DNA from: JBKPNX01 sp046732855
GTDB lineage: Bacteria; Pseudomonadota; Alphaproteobacteria; Geminicoccales; Geminicoccaceae
DNA: 64,000 nt
Assembly: GCA_046732855.1 (NCBI GenBank)
Contig: JBKPNX010000064.1
Coordinates: 1-64,000 of the forward strand
Reading direction: 5' to 3'
The translations under genes and the position numbers were made by a program. Below the pieces are notes generated by a model. The model searched no databases. It was not told where the DNA came from and saw nothing but the letters and a program-made list of their open reading frames with translations. Below, one piece after another: positions 54,691-63,979 of this stretch. Position 1 is the first letter of the stretch. The number at the start of each line of letters is the position of its first letter.

Positions 54691-55308
54691 TCACCGCGCG
54701 TGCTTCTCCTGCAACCGCCGCAACGCGGCGAACGGCCTGTCCAAGCGGTCCGCCGAGCCGACACTCACATGGGGACCGAGATCGCCAGCGTCGAGTACCG
54801 CGCCCGTCGCACGCGGATAGGGATCGAGCGCCGTACCGAGCTCTTCGGCGAACGCCTCGCCCACGTCGATCTCGCGCCCGATCACCGCTTCGACCTCATC
54901 CGCGTCATCGTCCAGCACCACCGTGCCGTGCGGCTCGTAACGGGCCTGGGCCGCTTCCGTCGTGCCGCCGAGCCGATACCGCCGCTCGATCGGCTGACGG
55001 ATATGAGCCGGCGCGGGCTCGAGCGTGACCACGCATTCCTGTACGACGTCCGCTTCCAGCCAACCGCGCAGGATCACCTCGTCGCCGCGCCGCTCGAGCC
55101 GCCCGTGGCCGCGCAACGCATGCACCTCGAGCAGGTCGAACCGCGCCGCCAGCGCGCGCCGCTCAGCGGCATCGGCGCTCACGTCCACGCTTAGGGCGCC
55201 GCCGGGCCACGGTTCGATCAGCAATCGGCGGGAGAACTCGTTCGTCGGGATCGCAAACTCTCCGAAGATCCGGACGCCAGGCAGAAAACCGCGCCAAACT
55301 ACGGCCAT
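54691..55308 (-). CDS. yceD: DUF177 (YceD) family protein
   Basis: This 205-residue protein of the YceD family precedes rpmF in most proteobacteria and is linked to 23S rRNA levels and ribosome assembly. Visible landmarks are GRLERRGDEVILRGWLEADV followed by VQECVVTLEPAPAHI (the conserved cysteine region), VLDDDADEVEAVIGREIDVG and the C-terminal AALRRLQEKHAR. The start is uncertain: ATG at 55308 has no good Shine-Dalgarno, and the first 15 residues are atypical. Confidence 0.88.
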   Translation of the reverse strand: MAVVWRGFLPGVRIFGEFAIPTNEFSRRLLIEPWPGGALSVDVSADAAERRALAARFDLLEVHALRGHGRLERRGDEVILRGWLEADVVQECVVTLEPAPAHIRQPIERRYRLGGTTEAAQARYEPHGTVVLDDDADEVEAVIGREIDVGEAFAEELGTALDPYPRATGAVLDAGDLGPHVSVGSADRLDRPFAALRRLQEKHAR

Positions 55309-55385
55309 GGCCGACGGGGGTCAATCGGTTTCGCCGCTCGCGCGGGCGGGGTACGGTCTGAGTTCGCACTCCTGATGGTAGATCA

Positions 55386-56018
55386 TCAGCTCTTGCTGTT
55401 CTCGTAAAGCGTAGAGTCCCGTGCCTCCCCGGCCGGCACCCAGGCGACGTCGCCGGCGAGCACGCGACCCGTCGTCCGGGCGCACAGCGCCGCCTCGGCG
55501 GCGATCAGATAGCTGGCCAGGGCGGCCAGCTGGCTTTCGCTTGGCGTGAGCGCGCCGGGATAAACGTTGGTGCGCAGCATCGGGGCGAGCGGGGCGCCGG
55601 GCACGGCGTCCAGCGCCTCATCCAGGGCGCGCAGTCGAGCATAGAAATAGCCAGCGAGGCGCTTGACGTGCTTGCCCACCGCCAACTCGCCGATGCCGAT
55701 GTGGCGCAGGCACTCGTCGACGTCGGCGAAGAACAGATCGAACAGCTCCTGCGCGAGTGCCCTGCCCGGCGCGTCCGCCGAGCGCAGCCGGCGCACCATC
55801 AGGGCGACGTGCAGACCGACCATCTCGAAGCGCCCCTCGGGCGTGTCGGGCACGCCGAGATCGCGGTAGAACCACGGCGTTCGCGACTGCTTTACCAGAT
55901 CGCGATATACTCGCTCGGCGACGTCGCGCCGGGCGCGGTCGGCGGGATCGGGCCGGAAACAGCGCAGCCAGCGGCGCGCGCGCACGCCGAGCGAGCGCGA
56001 TTGCCTGCTCGGTCGCAT
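55386..56018 (-). CDS. Ubiquinol-cytochrome c chaperone family protein (CBP3-like)
   Basis: This 210-residue protein matches the Ubiq_cyt_C_chap domain: ERVYRDLVKQSRTPWFYRDL, GVPDTPEGRFEMVGLHVALM and the long DLFFADVDECLRHIGIGELA with VGKHVKRLAGYFYARL. Mitochondrial CBP3 assists assembly of cytochrome b in complex III, and the bacterial version is assumed to act similarly. ATG at 56018 is preferred; ATG at 56051 is possible. It is divergent from bamE across 64 bp, an arrangement kept in many alphaproteobacteria. Confidence 0.9.
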   Translation of the reverse strand: MRPSRQSRSLGVRARRWLRCFRPDPADRARRDVAERVYRDLVKQSRTPWFYRDLGVPDTPEGRFEMVGLHVALMVRRLRSADAPGRALAQELFDLFFADVDECLRHIGIGELAVGKHVKRLAGYFYARLRALDEALDAVPGAPLAPMLRTNVYPGALTPSESQLAALASYLIAAEAALCARTTGRVLAGDVAWVPAGEARDSTLYENSKS

Positions 56019-56082
56019 CGTGTTAACCACCCATGCCTCGCCGGCTTTCATAATGAGAATGGCGCGCTTCGGAGCAATGGCG

Positions 56083-56562
56083 ATGGTGCACTCCAGGATC
56101 CGGTCGGCGGGCCGACGGGCCGGCGTCTGCCTCGGCCTGCTCGCCGGCGTTGCCCTGCTCGGGTGCGTGCCGCAGGTAAGCAATCACGGCTATCGCTTCG
56201 ACGAAGCGGCGCTGGCGCAGATCGAGCCCGGGCGCACGACCCGCGATGAGGTGCAACAACTGCTCGGCTCCCCGTCGTCGCTGACTACCTTCGACGGCGC
56301 CGTATGGTACTACGTCAGCCAGCGCACCGAGCGCATGTCGTTCTATCAGGAGGACGTGGTCAACCAGGACGTGGTCAGCATCACGTTCGACCAGTTCGGC
56401 ACGGTCACCAACGTCGACCGTCACGGGCTCGAAGAGGCGCACGAAGTGAGCTTCGTCGACCGCGAAACGCCGACCTCCGGCTCCGAGATGAACGCCTTCG
56501 AGCAGTTCATCGGCAACATCGGCCGCTTTAACCCGCCGGCCGACGAAGCCCCCACCCGCTGA
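56083..56562 (+). CDS. bamE: Outer membrane protein assembly factor BamE
   Basis: This 159-residue lipoprotein is a part of the BAM complex that inserts outer-membrane beta-barrels. The lipobox is LLAGVALLGC, followed by the SmpA/OmlA fold with QIEPGRTTRDEVQQLLGSPS and WYYVSQRTERMSFYQEDVVN. ATG at 56083 is chosen because GGAG lies eight bases upstream and the signal peptide then has a normal length; starts at 56053, 56059 and 56077 are also open. Confidence 0.92.
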   Translation: MVHSRIRSAGRRAGVCLGLLAGVALLGCVPQVSNHGYRFDEAALAQIEPGRTTRDEVQQLLGSPSSLTTFDGAVWYYVSQRTERMSFYQEDVVNQDVVSITFDQFGTVTNVDRHGLEEAHEVSFVDRETPTSGSEMNAFEQFIGNIGRFNPPADEAPTR

Positions 56563-56761
56563 GCGCAGAGGTCAGGGCCGGCGGTTCTCCTCCCGGCCGA
56601 GACGATCATCACCTGGCTCGCCGAGCTGTTGGTGCCCGCGGCGGTTGCCGTCTGCTGCTCTCCCGGCAACCAGGCCCCGAGCCCACGCCCTCGCTGCATA
56701 GGGCCTTTGCCGGACGGCCGGAGACGCATAAGGTCGGGCGACTGGGGGTGGAGGCTGGGGC

Positions 56762-57736
56762 ATGGATCTGACGCATTTTCCGATCGACCGGGCGAGCTTC
56801 GATGGTCCGGTCCTGGTCACCGGAGCGGGTGGCTGCATCGGCAGCTGGACGCTCGCGCTGTTGACCAACGCGGGCGTGCCGGCGGTCGCGTTCGACCTGT
56901 CGGATGACCGACGCCGTCCCCGCCTCCTGATGACCGAAGAGCAGCTGGCCGGGATTTCGTGGGTCACCGGCGACATCGCCGATACCGAGGCGGTCGCCGC
57001 AGCCGTGGCGCGGCACCACATCCGCGCGATCATCCACCTCGCCGCCCTGCAGGTGCCGTTCTGCAAGGCCGATCCGGTGGCCGGCGCCAAGGCCAACGTG
57101 GTCGGCACGGTCAACGTGTTCGAGGCCGCGCGCCTGCACGGCCTGCGGCGGCTGGCGTATGCCAGCTCGATCGCCGCGCACAGCTTCCTGCCGGGCGCGC
57201 CCTGGCTCGCGACCCTGTACGGCGCGTACAAGCTGTGCGACGAGATGATCGCGCGCACCTATGCCGAGGACTGGGGGGTGCCGAGCGTCGGCATCCGGCC
57301 CGGCGTGGTCTACGGCGTGGGGCGCGATCAGGGGCTGACCTCGAAGACCACCGTCGCGATCCTCGCGGCCGCGGCCGGGCGGCCCTATACCGTGCCGTTC
57401 TCGGGCGAGGTCTCGGCGCTGCATGCGGGCGAGGTGGCTTCGGCGTTCATCAAGGCGGTGTCCGCGGAGCGCGACGAGGCGCAGGTGTTCGATCTGAACG
57501 GCCGACCGACCACGGTCGCCGAGTGGCTCGACATCCTTCGCGAGATGGCCCCGGGCGCGCAGCTCGAGATCGCGGGCGATCCCCTGCCCTTTCCCGCCAG
57601 TCTGTCGGACGAGGCGATCCGCCGGTATCTCGGCAACTACGGGCCCGTGCCGCTGCGGGAAGGCATCGAGGCGACCTACGCCGCGTTCAAACGGCTGCTC
57701 GCGAAGGGCGCGCTGTCGGCCGAAGCCGTCGCCTGA
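56762..57736 (+). CDS. NAD-dependent epimerase/dehydratase family protein
   Basis: This extended short-chain dehydrogenase of 324 residues has the nucleotide-binding VTGAGGCIGSWTLALL (about 19-34), the HLAALQVPFCKADPV region and the active-site tyrosine and lysine in LYGAYKLCDEMIART. An ASSIAAH segment supplies the serine. GIRPGVVYGVGRDQG is typical of sugar-nucleotide or related epimerases. The substrate cannot be set. It is convergent with the racemase/TPP-enzyme operon only 27 bp away, which hints at a shared pathway but does not prove it. Confidence 0.88.
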   Translation: MDLTHFPIDRASFDGPVLVTGAGGCIGSWTLALLTNAGVPAVAFDLSDDRRRPRLLMTEEQLAGISWVTGDIADTEAVAAAVARHHIRAIIHLAALQVPFCKADPVAGAKANVVGTVNVFEAARLHGLRRLAYASSIAAHSFLPGAPWLATLYGAYKLCDEMIARTYAEDWGVPSVGIRPGVVYGVGRDQGLTSKTTVAILAAAAGRPYTVPFSGEVSALHAGEVASAFIKAVSAERDEAQVFDLNGRPTTVAEWLDILREMAPGAQLEIAGDPLPFPASLSDEAIRRYLGNYGPVPLREGIEATYAAFKRLLAKGALSAEAVA

Positions 57737-57763
57737 GCCGCACCCCGTCAACGCAGGGTCAGA

Positions 57764-58498
57764 TCACACGGCGGGCCAGAGCCTCGGCACGAGCCCGCCG
57801 TGGAACCAGGTGACGAAGCTCACCATGTCGAACACCGGCAGGCCGAGGCGATCGCGCAGCGCGCCCGCGTAGGGGCACATGTTGGTGCATTCGAGCAGCA
57901 CCGCGCCGACCTCGGGATGCCGGGCGACGAGCCAATCGCCGGCATCGAGAACGTCACGCTCGGCGGCGACGACGTCGAGCTCGAGCTCGTTGCCGAGCAA
58001 CGTGCGCGTGAACGCCCGACCGCCCTCGGTGCCGACGACCGGCGTGTCGAGCGCGACGCCGGCGGCCGCGAGATGCTCCGGCGTCAGGCTGGCCGCCGAG
58101 ACGGTGAGCAGGCCGACCCGCCGGCCGGGCGGCAGCAGACGCTCGATCAGCGGCGCCTGCAGCAGCGCCGAGGTGGCGACTGGCACGCTGCAGGCGGCAG
58201 CAAGCTCATCCTGAAACAGCGACAGGAATCCGCAGTTGGTGACGAGGCCGTCCGCGCCGTCGGCGACCAGCTCGCGCCCAGCCGCGACGAAGGCATCGAG
58301 CAGGCCCTCGGCGCGCTCCCGGACCACCCGGTCCGGACTGGCGCCGCGGACCACCTTGTACAGCACCGGGAACGGCCAAGTGGTCGCGTTGCCGACGTCA
58401 CCCGGAATGCGCGGGAAGCGCGCTTCGAGCATCAGGATGCCGACCGCGGCGCCGTAGATCGCCTTGCCGCCTCTAACCGTCCGCGCCGGCCCGCTCAC
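57764..58498 (-). CDS. Aspartate/glutamate racemase family protein
   Basis: This 244-residue protein has the Asp/Glu/hydantoin racemase fold with both catalytic cysteines: VTNCGFLSLFQDELA in the first half and AVLLECTNMCPYAGAL in the second. The N-terminal GAAVGILMLEARFPRIPGDV segment resembles hydantoin-racemase or maleate-isomerase-like members. GTG at 58498 overlaps the stop of the upstream TPP-enzyme gene (GTGA), so the two are translationally coupled. The substrate is unknown; amino acids, hydantoins and malonates are all possible for this fold. Confidence 0.83.
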   Translation of the reverse strand: MSGPARTVRGGKAIYGAAVGILMLEARFPRIPGDVGNATTWPFPVLYKVVRGASPDRVVRERAEGLLDAFVAAGRELVADGADGLVTNCGFLSLFQDELAAACSVPVATSALLQAPLIERLLPPGRRVGLLTVSAASLTPEHLAAAGVALDTPVVGTEGGRAFTRTLLGNELELDVVAAERDVLDAGDWLVARHPEVGAVLLECTNMCPYAGALRDRLGLPVFDMVSFVTWFHGGLVPRLWPAV

Positions 58499-60186
58499 GC
58501 CACCCACTCCGAGACCGGGGCGCGCGCCTCGTGCAGCGGCTGGGTGACGACGTCGACCAGGGTGGGCGCGCCCGCCGCCAGGGCCTTGGCTAGCGCGGGC
58601 CGCAGGTCGACGGGATCCTCCACGCGCCAGGCCCGGATGCCGTACGCCTCGGCGATCCGGGCGTGCTGGCCCGGGGTGAAGTCGACCGCGAAATAGCGGC
58701 CGTCGAAGCCGCTCTTCTGGCCCGCCTTGATCCAGCCGAATGTGCCGTTCGCGATCACCACCATGGTGATCGGCAGCCCAAGCCGGGCGATGGTTTCCAG
58801 CTCGCCCGACGCGAAGCCGAAGCTGCCGTCGCCCATCACCGCGACGCATTGCGCTCCCGGCCGGCCGATCTGCGCGCCGACGGAGGCCGGCAGCGCGTAG
58901 CCGAGCGCGCCGTGCGCCCGGTTGGTGATGAAGTGGCGGCCAGCCGCGCGGAACTCGTAATAGGCCGAAAAATACGGGCACGGCGTGCCGGCGTCGGCCA
59001 CGATGATCGCATCGGGCGGCAGTAGCTCCTGCAAAGTCGCGACGATGCGCTCCGGCCGGATCGGCGTCGCATCGGAGCGGGCGAGTTCCTTGAACATCGC
59101 GAACTTCTCGGCCTTGGCGCGCGCCACGCGAGCGCGGCCGGTCGCCGGCTCCGGCGGCACCTGCCCAGGCGCGAGGGCGTCGCGCAGCGCCGCAAGGGCG
59201 AGCCTGGCGTCGCCGACCACGGCGGCCTCGGTCGGATAGTTGACCCCGATCACCGTCGGATCGACGTCGATGTGCACCACGCGCGCGGTGCCCGGCGCTG
59301 GGTGACGCCAGCGCTCGGTGGTGACCGAGCCGGCGCGGCAGCCGACGAACACGATCAGATCCGCCCGATTGACCACGGCACGCGTTGCGGGCGTGCCGCC
59401 GTTGCTGCCGACCACGCCGAGCGCCAGCGGATGGTCCTCGGCGATGCTGCCCTGGCCGCTGATCGTGGTGGCGACGGGCGCGTCGAGCAGCTCGGCGAGC
59501 GCGGCGAGCTCCGCCTGGGCGCCGGCGATCACCGGACCGCCGCCGCAGATCAGCAGCGGGCGCTCGGCGGACAGGATTGCGCTTGCCGCGGCCTCGATCG
59601 CTGCCGGGTCGGGCGCCACGCGCCGGGCGGGATAGGTGCCCAGGGTGGCTTCCCCGTGCACCGCCGCTTCGTCGACCGGGTCCCGTTGCACGTCGAAGGG
59701 CACGCCGAGATGAGCGGCGCCCGGGCGGCCCGTGGTCATGTGGCGGAACGCGGCGCGGACCGCGTCCACGATCTGGTCGGCGTGATCGATCACCCGATTC
59801 CACTTGGTGAGCGGACGGAACAGCGCCTCCTGGTCGAGCTCGGTCAGGACGTAACGGCCGCGCGCGCCGACCGCGATGTCGGTGGTCACGGCAAGCACCG
59901 CGATCGACGATTCGTTGGCCTCGACCACGCCCGGCAGGAGGTAGGTCGCGCCGCCGCCGGATGGCCCCTCGCACACCCCGACCCGGCCGGTGACCCGGGC
60001 GTAAGCGTCGGCCATGTAGGCGGCCGAGCGCTCATCCCGCGTCAGCACATGGGTGATGCCGTGGTCGAGCCGGTAGAGCGCATCGTACAGCGGCAGGCTG
60101 GTGTCGCCGCACAGGCCGAAGACGTGGCGCACGCCGTGCAGTTGCAGCATGCGCACGAACGCCTCCGCCCCCGACAATCGATTCAT
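58495..60186 (-). CDS. Thiamine diphosphate-dependent enzyme (acetolactate synthase-like)
   Basis: This 563-residue ThDP enzyme of the acetolactate synthase/benzoylformate decarboxylase superfamily has the N-terminal Pyr domain with the activating Glu52 in TRDERSAAYMADAYARV, a central domain with LLICGGGPVIAGAQAELAAL, and the C-terminal PP domain with the ThDP-binding GDGSFGFASGELETIARLGL ending near VIANGTFGWIK. No regulatory small subunit gene adjoins it, so it is probably not the biosynthetic acetolactate synthase. It is co-translated with a racemase-family gene, suggesting catabolism of a 2-oxo or branched acid. Confidence 0.87.
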   Translation of the reverse strand: MNRLSGAEAFVRMLQLHGVRHVFGLCGDTSLPLYDALYRLDHGITHVLTRDERSAAYMADAYARVTGRVGVCEGPSGGGATYLLPGVVEANESSIAVLAVTTDIAVGARGRYVLTELDQEALFRPLTKWNRVIDHADQIVDAVRAAFRHMTTGRPGAAHLGVPFDVQRDPVDEAAVHGEATLGTYPARRVAPDPAAIEAAASAILSAERPLLICGGGPVIAGAQAELAALAELLDAPVATTISGQGSIAEDHPLALGVVGSNGGTPATRAVVNRADLIVFVGCRAGSVTTERWRHPAPGTARVVHIDVDPTVIGVNYPTEAAVVGDARLALAALRDALAPGQVPPEPATGRARVARAKAEKFAMFKELARSDATPIRPERIVATLQELLPPDAIIVADAGTPCPYFSAYYEFRAAGRHFITNRAHGALGYALPASVGAQIGRPGAQCVAVMGDGSFGFASGELETIARLGLPITMVVIANGTFGWIKAGQKSGFDGRYFAVDFTPGQHARIAEAYGIRAWRVEDPVDLRPALAKALAAGAPTLVDVVTQPLHEARAPVSEWVA

Positions 60187-60497
60187 CGCGACCTCATGCT
60201 GAGCCGACGGAAATCTAGCGTAGTTCCCGGTCGCGGGGCGAGGTTTTGTCCACCCGCTCTCCCGCTCCCGGGCCCCTCGCCTGCTCCTGCGCCATGCGAT
60301 GTCGCGGGACGCGACTCACAGCTCTCAGGCTGGCCGCACCGGCGAGGGTACAGGCCGCCTGCGCGGTGCGAGCCCGACCATCTGCGTGCGGCAGAAGCGG
60401 GCTCGCTGAACCGGACCTGAACGCAGCGTTCAGACCGGGCTCAAGGCGCGCTCGCTAGCCTCGTGCGCAAGTCAACGATTTGCGCAGGAGGATGGTC
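60187..60497. other. Intergenic region, no gene recognised
   Basis: This 311-bp divergent spacer lies between the TPP-enzyme operon and the glycine-zipper lipoprotein gene. It should hold both promoters. No convincing promoter pair, operator repeat or small gene was seen. Confidence 0.5.
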
Positions 60498-60977
60498 ATG
60501 TCGAACTTGCCTCGTTTCGTCACGGGCGTCCTGCTGTCGCTGAGCCTGACCGGCTGCGCCAACGCCGACTTGGGACCAAAGCAGACCGTCGGCACCCTGC
60601 TCGGCGCCGGCGGCGGCGCCCTGCTCGGCGCGCAGTTCGGCCACGGCACCGGGCAGCTGGTCGCCACCTCGGTCGGAACCCTGCTCGGCGCGTATCTCGG
60701 CAATGAAGCCGGCAAGTCGCTCGACCGCGCCGATGCCGTGTACGCGAGCCGCGCCGAGTACCAGGCGCTGGAGTACACGCCTTCGGGCAACTCCACCCCC
60801 TGGCGCAACCCCGACAGCGGCCACTACGGGCGCGTCACCCCGATCGAGACGTACGAGAGCGCCGACGGCACCTACTGCCGCGAATTCCAGCACCAGGCGC
60901 AGATCGGCGGCCGCGCCCAAGACGTGTACGGCACCGCGTGCCGCACCCCCGACGGCCAATGGCAGGCGGTGCACTGA
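60498..60977 (+). CDS. Glycine-zipper surface lipoprotein (RT0821/Lpp0805 family)
   Basis: This 159-residue exported lipoprotein has signal VTGVLLSLSLTGC and then a two-helix glycine zipper (GTLLGAGGGALLGAQFGHGT and GTLLGAYLGNEAGK). A soluble domain follows with YCREFQHQAQIGGRAQDVYG and CRTPDGQWQ. These features define the RT0821/Lpp0805 surface-protein family. ATG at 60498 is chosen because GGAGG then lies six bases upstream; ATG at 60492 is too close to it. The function is unknown, with a likely envelope role. Confidence 0.85.
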   Translation: MSNLPRFVTGVLLSLSLTGCANADLGPKQTVGTLLGAGGGALLGAQFGHGTGQLVATSVGTLLGAYLGNEAGKSLDRADAVYASRAEYQALEYTPSGNSTPWRNPDSGHYGRVTPIETYESADGTYCREFQHQAQIGGRAQDVYGTACRTPDGQWQAVH

Positions 60978-61108
60978 GCGCGCTCTGCCATCGACCTCGC
61001 GGCGTCCCCGCTACCTTCCAGCCCAACCAGGGTCGGCCGGCGCGCCGACCGCGCATCACGGATCGGGCGCTGCGCGGGGCAGGTGCGGTCCGGCGATGCT
61101 CGATACGC

Positions 61109-62146
61109 TCACGCGGCAGCCGCACGCGCGGCGTCGTCGCGTGGCGAGGCGGCGTCTCGAACCACGCTCATCGCGTCGCGGATCAGCTGCGCGCCGGCGC
61201 TGGGACGATGCGCCGCTTCGGACAGCCGGCGGCGCCAGGCCCGGGCGCCGGACAGGCCGTTGAACAGGCCGAGCACGTGCCGGGTGATCGCGCGCAGCGG
61301 CGTACCCTCGGCGAGCTCGCGCTCGACGTACGGCAGCAGGCGCTCGACCACGTCGAACCGGCTCGGCGCCGGCGTGGCGCTGCCCAGCAAGGCGCGTTCC
61401 CACTCGGCCAGAACGTAAGGATTCTGGTACGCCGCCCGCCCGATCATCACGCCGTCGACCTTCGCGAGCTGCGCGCGCGCCTGCTCGAGCGAGCGGATGC
61501 CGCCGTTCGCGATGATCTCGAGTTCCGGGAAATCGGCCTTGACCCGGTGCACGAGCTCGTAACGCAGCGGCGGGACCTCGCGGTTCTCCCTCGGGCTGAG
61601 GCCCGACAGCCAGGCGTTGCGCGCGTGCAGGATGATCGTGCGACAGCCGGCGTCGGCGATCGCCTCGACGAAACGGCGCAGGAACTCGTACGACTCCTGT
61701 CGGTCAATGCCGACCCGGCTCTTGACCGTGACCGGCACCGGGGCGGCAGCGCGCATCGCCCGCACGCACGCGGCGACCAGCTCGGGCTCGGCCATCAGGC
61801 AGGCGCCGAAGCGCGCGCTCTGCACCCGGTCCGACGGGCAGCCGACATTCAGGTTGATCTCGTCGTAGCCGCGCGCCGCGCCCGCTTCGGCGCACCGGCC
61901 GAGCTCGTCCGGGTCGGCGCCGCCGAGTTGCAGGGCGAGCGGGCGCTCCGCCGGATCGAACCGCAGGAACCGCTCGGGCTGCCCGAGCAGGATCGCGCCG
62001 GTCGGGACCATCTCGGTGTAGAGCAGCGTGCGCGGCGCGATCAGGCGCAGGAAATAGCGGCAATGGCGATCGGTCCAGTCCATCATCGGCGCGACGGACA
62101 GGCGGCGGTCGATCGGATCGCGCGTCTCAAGATCGGGTCGCACCAT
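61109..62146 (-). CDS. dusA: tRNA-dihydrouridine(20/20a) synthase DusA
   Basis: This 345-residue FMN enzyme reduces uridines in the tRNA D loop. It starts with RRLSVAPMMDWTDRHCRYFL, typical of DusA rather than DusB or DusC. The catalytic cysteine is Cys103 in EINLNVGCPSDRVQSARFGA, and FMN-binding regions VPVTVKSRVGIDRQESYEFL and IIANGGIRSLEQA are present. It stands alone on the minus strand between two plus-strand genes. Confidence 0.94.
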   Translation of the reverse strand: MVRPDLETRDPIDRRLSVAPMMDWTDRHCRYFLRLIAPRTLLYTEMVPTGAILLGQPERFLRFDPAERPLALQLGGADPDELGRCAEAGAARGYDEINLNVGCPSDRVQSARFGACLMAEPELVAACVRAMRAAAPVPVTVKSRVGIDRQESYEFLRRFVEAIADAGCRTIILHARNAWLSGLSPRENREVPPLRYELVHRVKADFPELEIIANGGIRSLEQARAQLAKVDGVMIGRAAYQNPYVLAEWERALLGSATPAPSRFDVVERLLPYVERELAEGTPLRAITRHVLGLFNGLSGARAWRRRLSEAAHRPSAGAQLIRDAMSVVRDAASPRDDAARAAAA

Positions 62147-62458
62147 CGGCCCCGGCGAGCATTTGGTCGCCTACAGATAGGCCCGGTCGGGCGGTCACGG
62201 AACCCTCCACACCGGCAACAGCAAGATTCGGGGGGTTCCCGGGGAATCGCTCAGAACCGCACGATGATCCTTCGGCGCGAGGATCTTGGTTCGGGATCGC
62301 CGCGCAGGACCATCGGCCGTAGCGGGTCTGGCAGATCGCGCGGGCCCCAATGTCCTCTCGCCTTGCCCTGCGGTCGGTCGGGCGTGAGAGTATCGCGGCG
62401 GGCTGAGGCGGCCATGGGTCGCGGAGCCAGATCGGCCGCGGGGCCCGGAGGAGGCGAT

Positions 62459-62980
62459 ATGGAAGGCCTGAGCGAGCTGTGGTCGTTCCAATGGGCCAGC
62501 GACGGCGGGCCGGCCAGCATCCAGGAGGCCGGCCTGCGCCTTGCTCTGGCCATCGTGCTCAGCGCAGCCGTGGGCATCGACCGGGAAGTCAAGCACAAGC
62601 CGCTCGGCCTGCGCACCAACATGCTGGTGGCGCTGGGCGCGGCGAGCTTCAGCCTGATGGCCCTGCAGCTGGTCCATGAGCTCGCCCGGGGGCCTTCCAC
62701 TCTCGAAATCGATCCTATCGGAGTGATGGAGGCGATCGTCGGTGCGATCGGGTTCCTGGGCGCGGCGGCAATCATCCAAGGTCGATTCGAGCTGTTCGGC
62801 GCGACCACGGGAGCGAGCATCTGGGTGGTCGGCGCGATCGGCATGGCGTGCGGCTTCGGCTTCTATGCGCTCGCGCTCGCAGTCACCGCGGCCGGCCTGT
62901 TCGTGCTCACGTTGCTGAGCTTCGTCACCGGGAGTAAGGTCTCCAAGCCAGACGACGATCAGCCCCGCGACCTGGAATAG
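62459..62980 (+). CDS. MgtC/SapB family membrane protein
   Basis: ATG at 62459 follows GGAGGAGG. The 173-residue protein has four to five TMs and the MgtC signature: LRLALAIVLSAAVGIDREVK, KPLGLRTNMLVALGAASFSL, GFLGAAAIIQGRFELFGATT and GASIWVVGAIGMACGFGFYA. MgtC proteins help survival in low magnesium or inside hosts through effects on ATP synthase and phosphate uptake. The C-terminal soluble domain of long MgtC proteins is missing, so this is the short form. No magnesium-transport P-type ATPase adjoins it. Confidence 0.88.
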   Translation: MEGLSELWSFQWASDGGPASIQEAGLRLALAIVLSAAVGIDREVKHKPLGLRTNMLVALGAASFSLMALQLVHELARGPSTLEIDPIGVMEAIVGAIGFLGAAAIIQGRFELFGATTGASIWVVGAIGMACGFGFYALALAVTAAGLFVLTLLSFVTGSKVSKPDDDQPRDLE

Positions 62981-63106
62981 TTGGCGCACGAAGGACCCGG
63001 TTTGCTGGCGACGGCTGCGCCAGGGCAGGCTCGCGCGATGGCGCGTCTCGCGCCGCGCCTGCGATCCGGCTAGGCTGTGGCACGCAGCCGGGCGGGAGGG
63101 AGAGCC

Positions 63107-63979
63107 ATGAAACTGACGATCGCGATCATGTCGCCAGGCGACATGGGCAATGCGGTGGGCGCCGTGCTGCGCCAGGCCGGGCTGCGCGTGATCACCCAGC
63201 TGGATGGTCGGAGCGAACGCACCCGCGCGCTCGCGGCGCGCGTCGGCATCGAGGAGGTCGCCGACGACCACGGCCTGGTGCGGACGGCGGACATCCTCCT
63301 GTCCATTCTGGTGCCGGCCGAGGCGGTGGCGCTGGCCGAGCGGATCGCGCGCGCGGTGCGAGCCACCGGTGCGACGCCGCTTTACGTGGACTGCAACGCG
63401 ATCGCGCCCCGGACCGCGCGGCAGGTCGCCGAGATCGTCGAGGGCGCCGGCGCCGGCTTCGTAGATGCCGGCATCATCGGTCCGCCGCCGCAGCCCGGCG
63501 CGACCGCGACCCGCTTCTATGCCTCCGGCCGGGACGCCGCCGCGCTCGCGCGCCTCAGCGAGTTCGGTCTGGACGTGCGGGTCATAGGCGACGAGCCGGG
63601 TCAGGCGTCCGCCCTCAAGATGTGTTACGCGGCGCTGACCAAGGGCACGACCGCGCTGATGACCGAGCTGTCGATCGCGGCCGAGCGGCTCGGCGTCAGC
63701 GATGCCCTGCGCGCCGAGTTCGAACAAAGCCAACCGGCGATGCTCCAGCGCATGCAGCGCGCGGTGCCCGCGATGGTGCCCAAGGCGCACCGCTGGGTCG
63801 GCGAGATGGCGGAGATCGCCAAAACATTCGAGGCGTGCGGCCTGACCCCGCGCACCTTCGAAGGCGCGGCCGAACTCTACGCGCTGGTCGCCGGCACCGA
63901 CCTCGGCCGGACCTCGCCCGAAGACTGGCGACGGCAGCCCGCGTCCTTCGATCAGGTCGTGCGCGGGCTCGCCCACTGA
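63107..63979 (+). CDS. NAD(P)-dependent oxidoreductase with DUF1932 C-terminal domain
   Basis: This 290-residue protein has a Rossmann domain (TIAIMSPGDMGNAVGAVLRQ; the usual GxGxMG is changed to SPGDMG, as is common in this subfamily) and the NAD_binding_2 region LYVDCNAIAPRTARQVAEIV. A C-terminal DUF1932 domain follows, with the conserved LKMCYAALTKGTTALMTELS. The lysine in SALKMCYAALTKG would be catalytic by analogy with hydroxyacid dehydrogenases. GGAGGGAGAG precedes the ATG at 63107. Substrate unknown. The window ends 21 bp after its stop. Confidence 0.86.
   Translation: MKLTIAIMSPGDMGNAVGAVLRQAGLRVITQLDGRSERTRALAARVGIEEVADDHGLVRTADILLSILVPAEAVALAERIARAVRATGATPLYVDCNAIAPRTARQVAEIVEGAGAGFVDAGIIGPPPQPGATATRFYASGRDAAALARLSEFGLDVRVIGDEPGQASALKMCYAALTKGTTALMTELSIAAERLGVSDALRAEFEQSQPAMLQRMQRAVPAMVPKAHRWVGEMAEIAKTFEACGLTPRTFEGAAELYALVAGTDLGRTSPEDWRRQPASFDQVVRGLAH

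Noticed and set aside
56046..56064. ATAATGAGAAT resembles part of a Fur box in the bamE/CBP3 spacer
   Set aside because: Only one short half matches, it is not palindromic, and neither gene is normally iron-controlled.
57764..59974. A single 736-codon frame covering the racemase and much of the TPP enzyme gene
   Set aside because: Only its 3' third reads as protein (the racemase). The rest is the wrong frame of the TPP enzyme. The racemase starts at GTG 58498.
60938..62980. A 680-codon plus-strand frame ending in the MgtC-like protein
   Set aside because: The first three quarters is antisense to dusA. A strong Shine-Dalgarno and the family start place the real gene at 62459.
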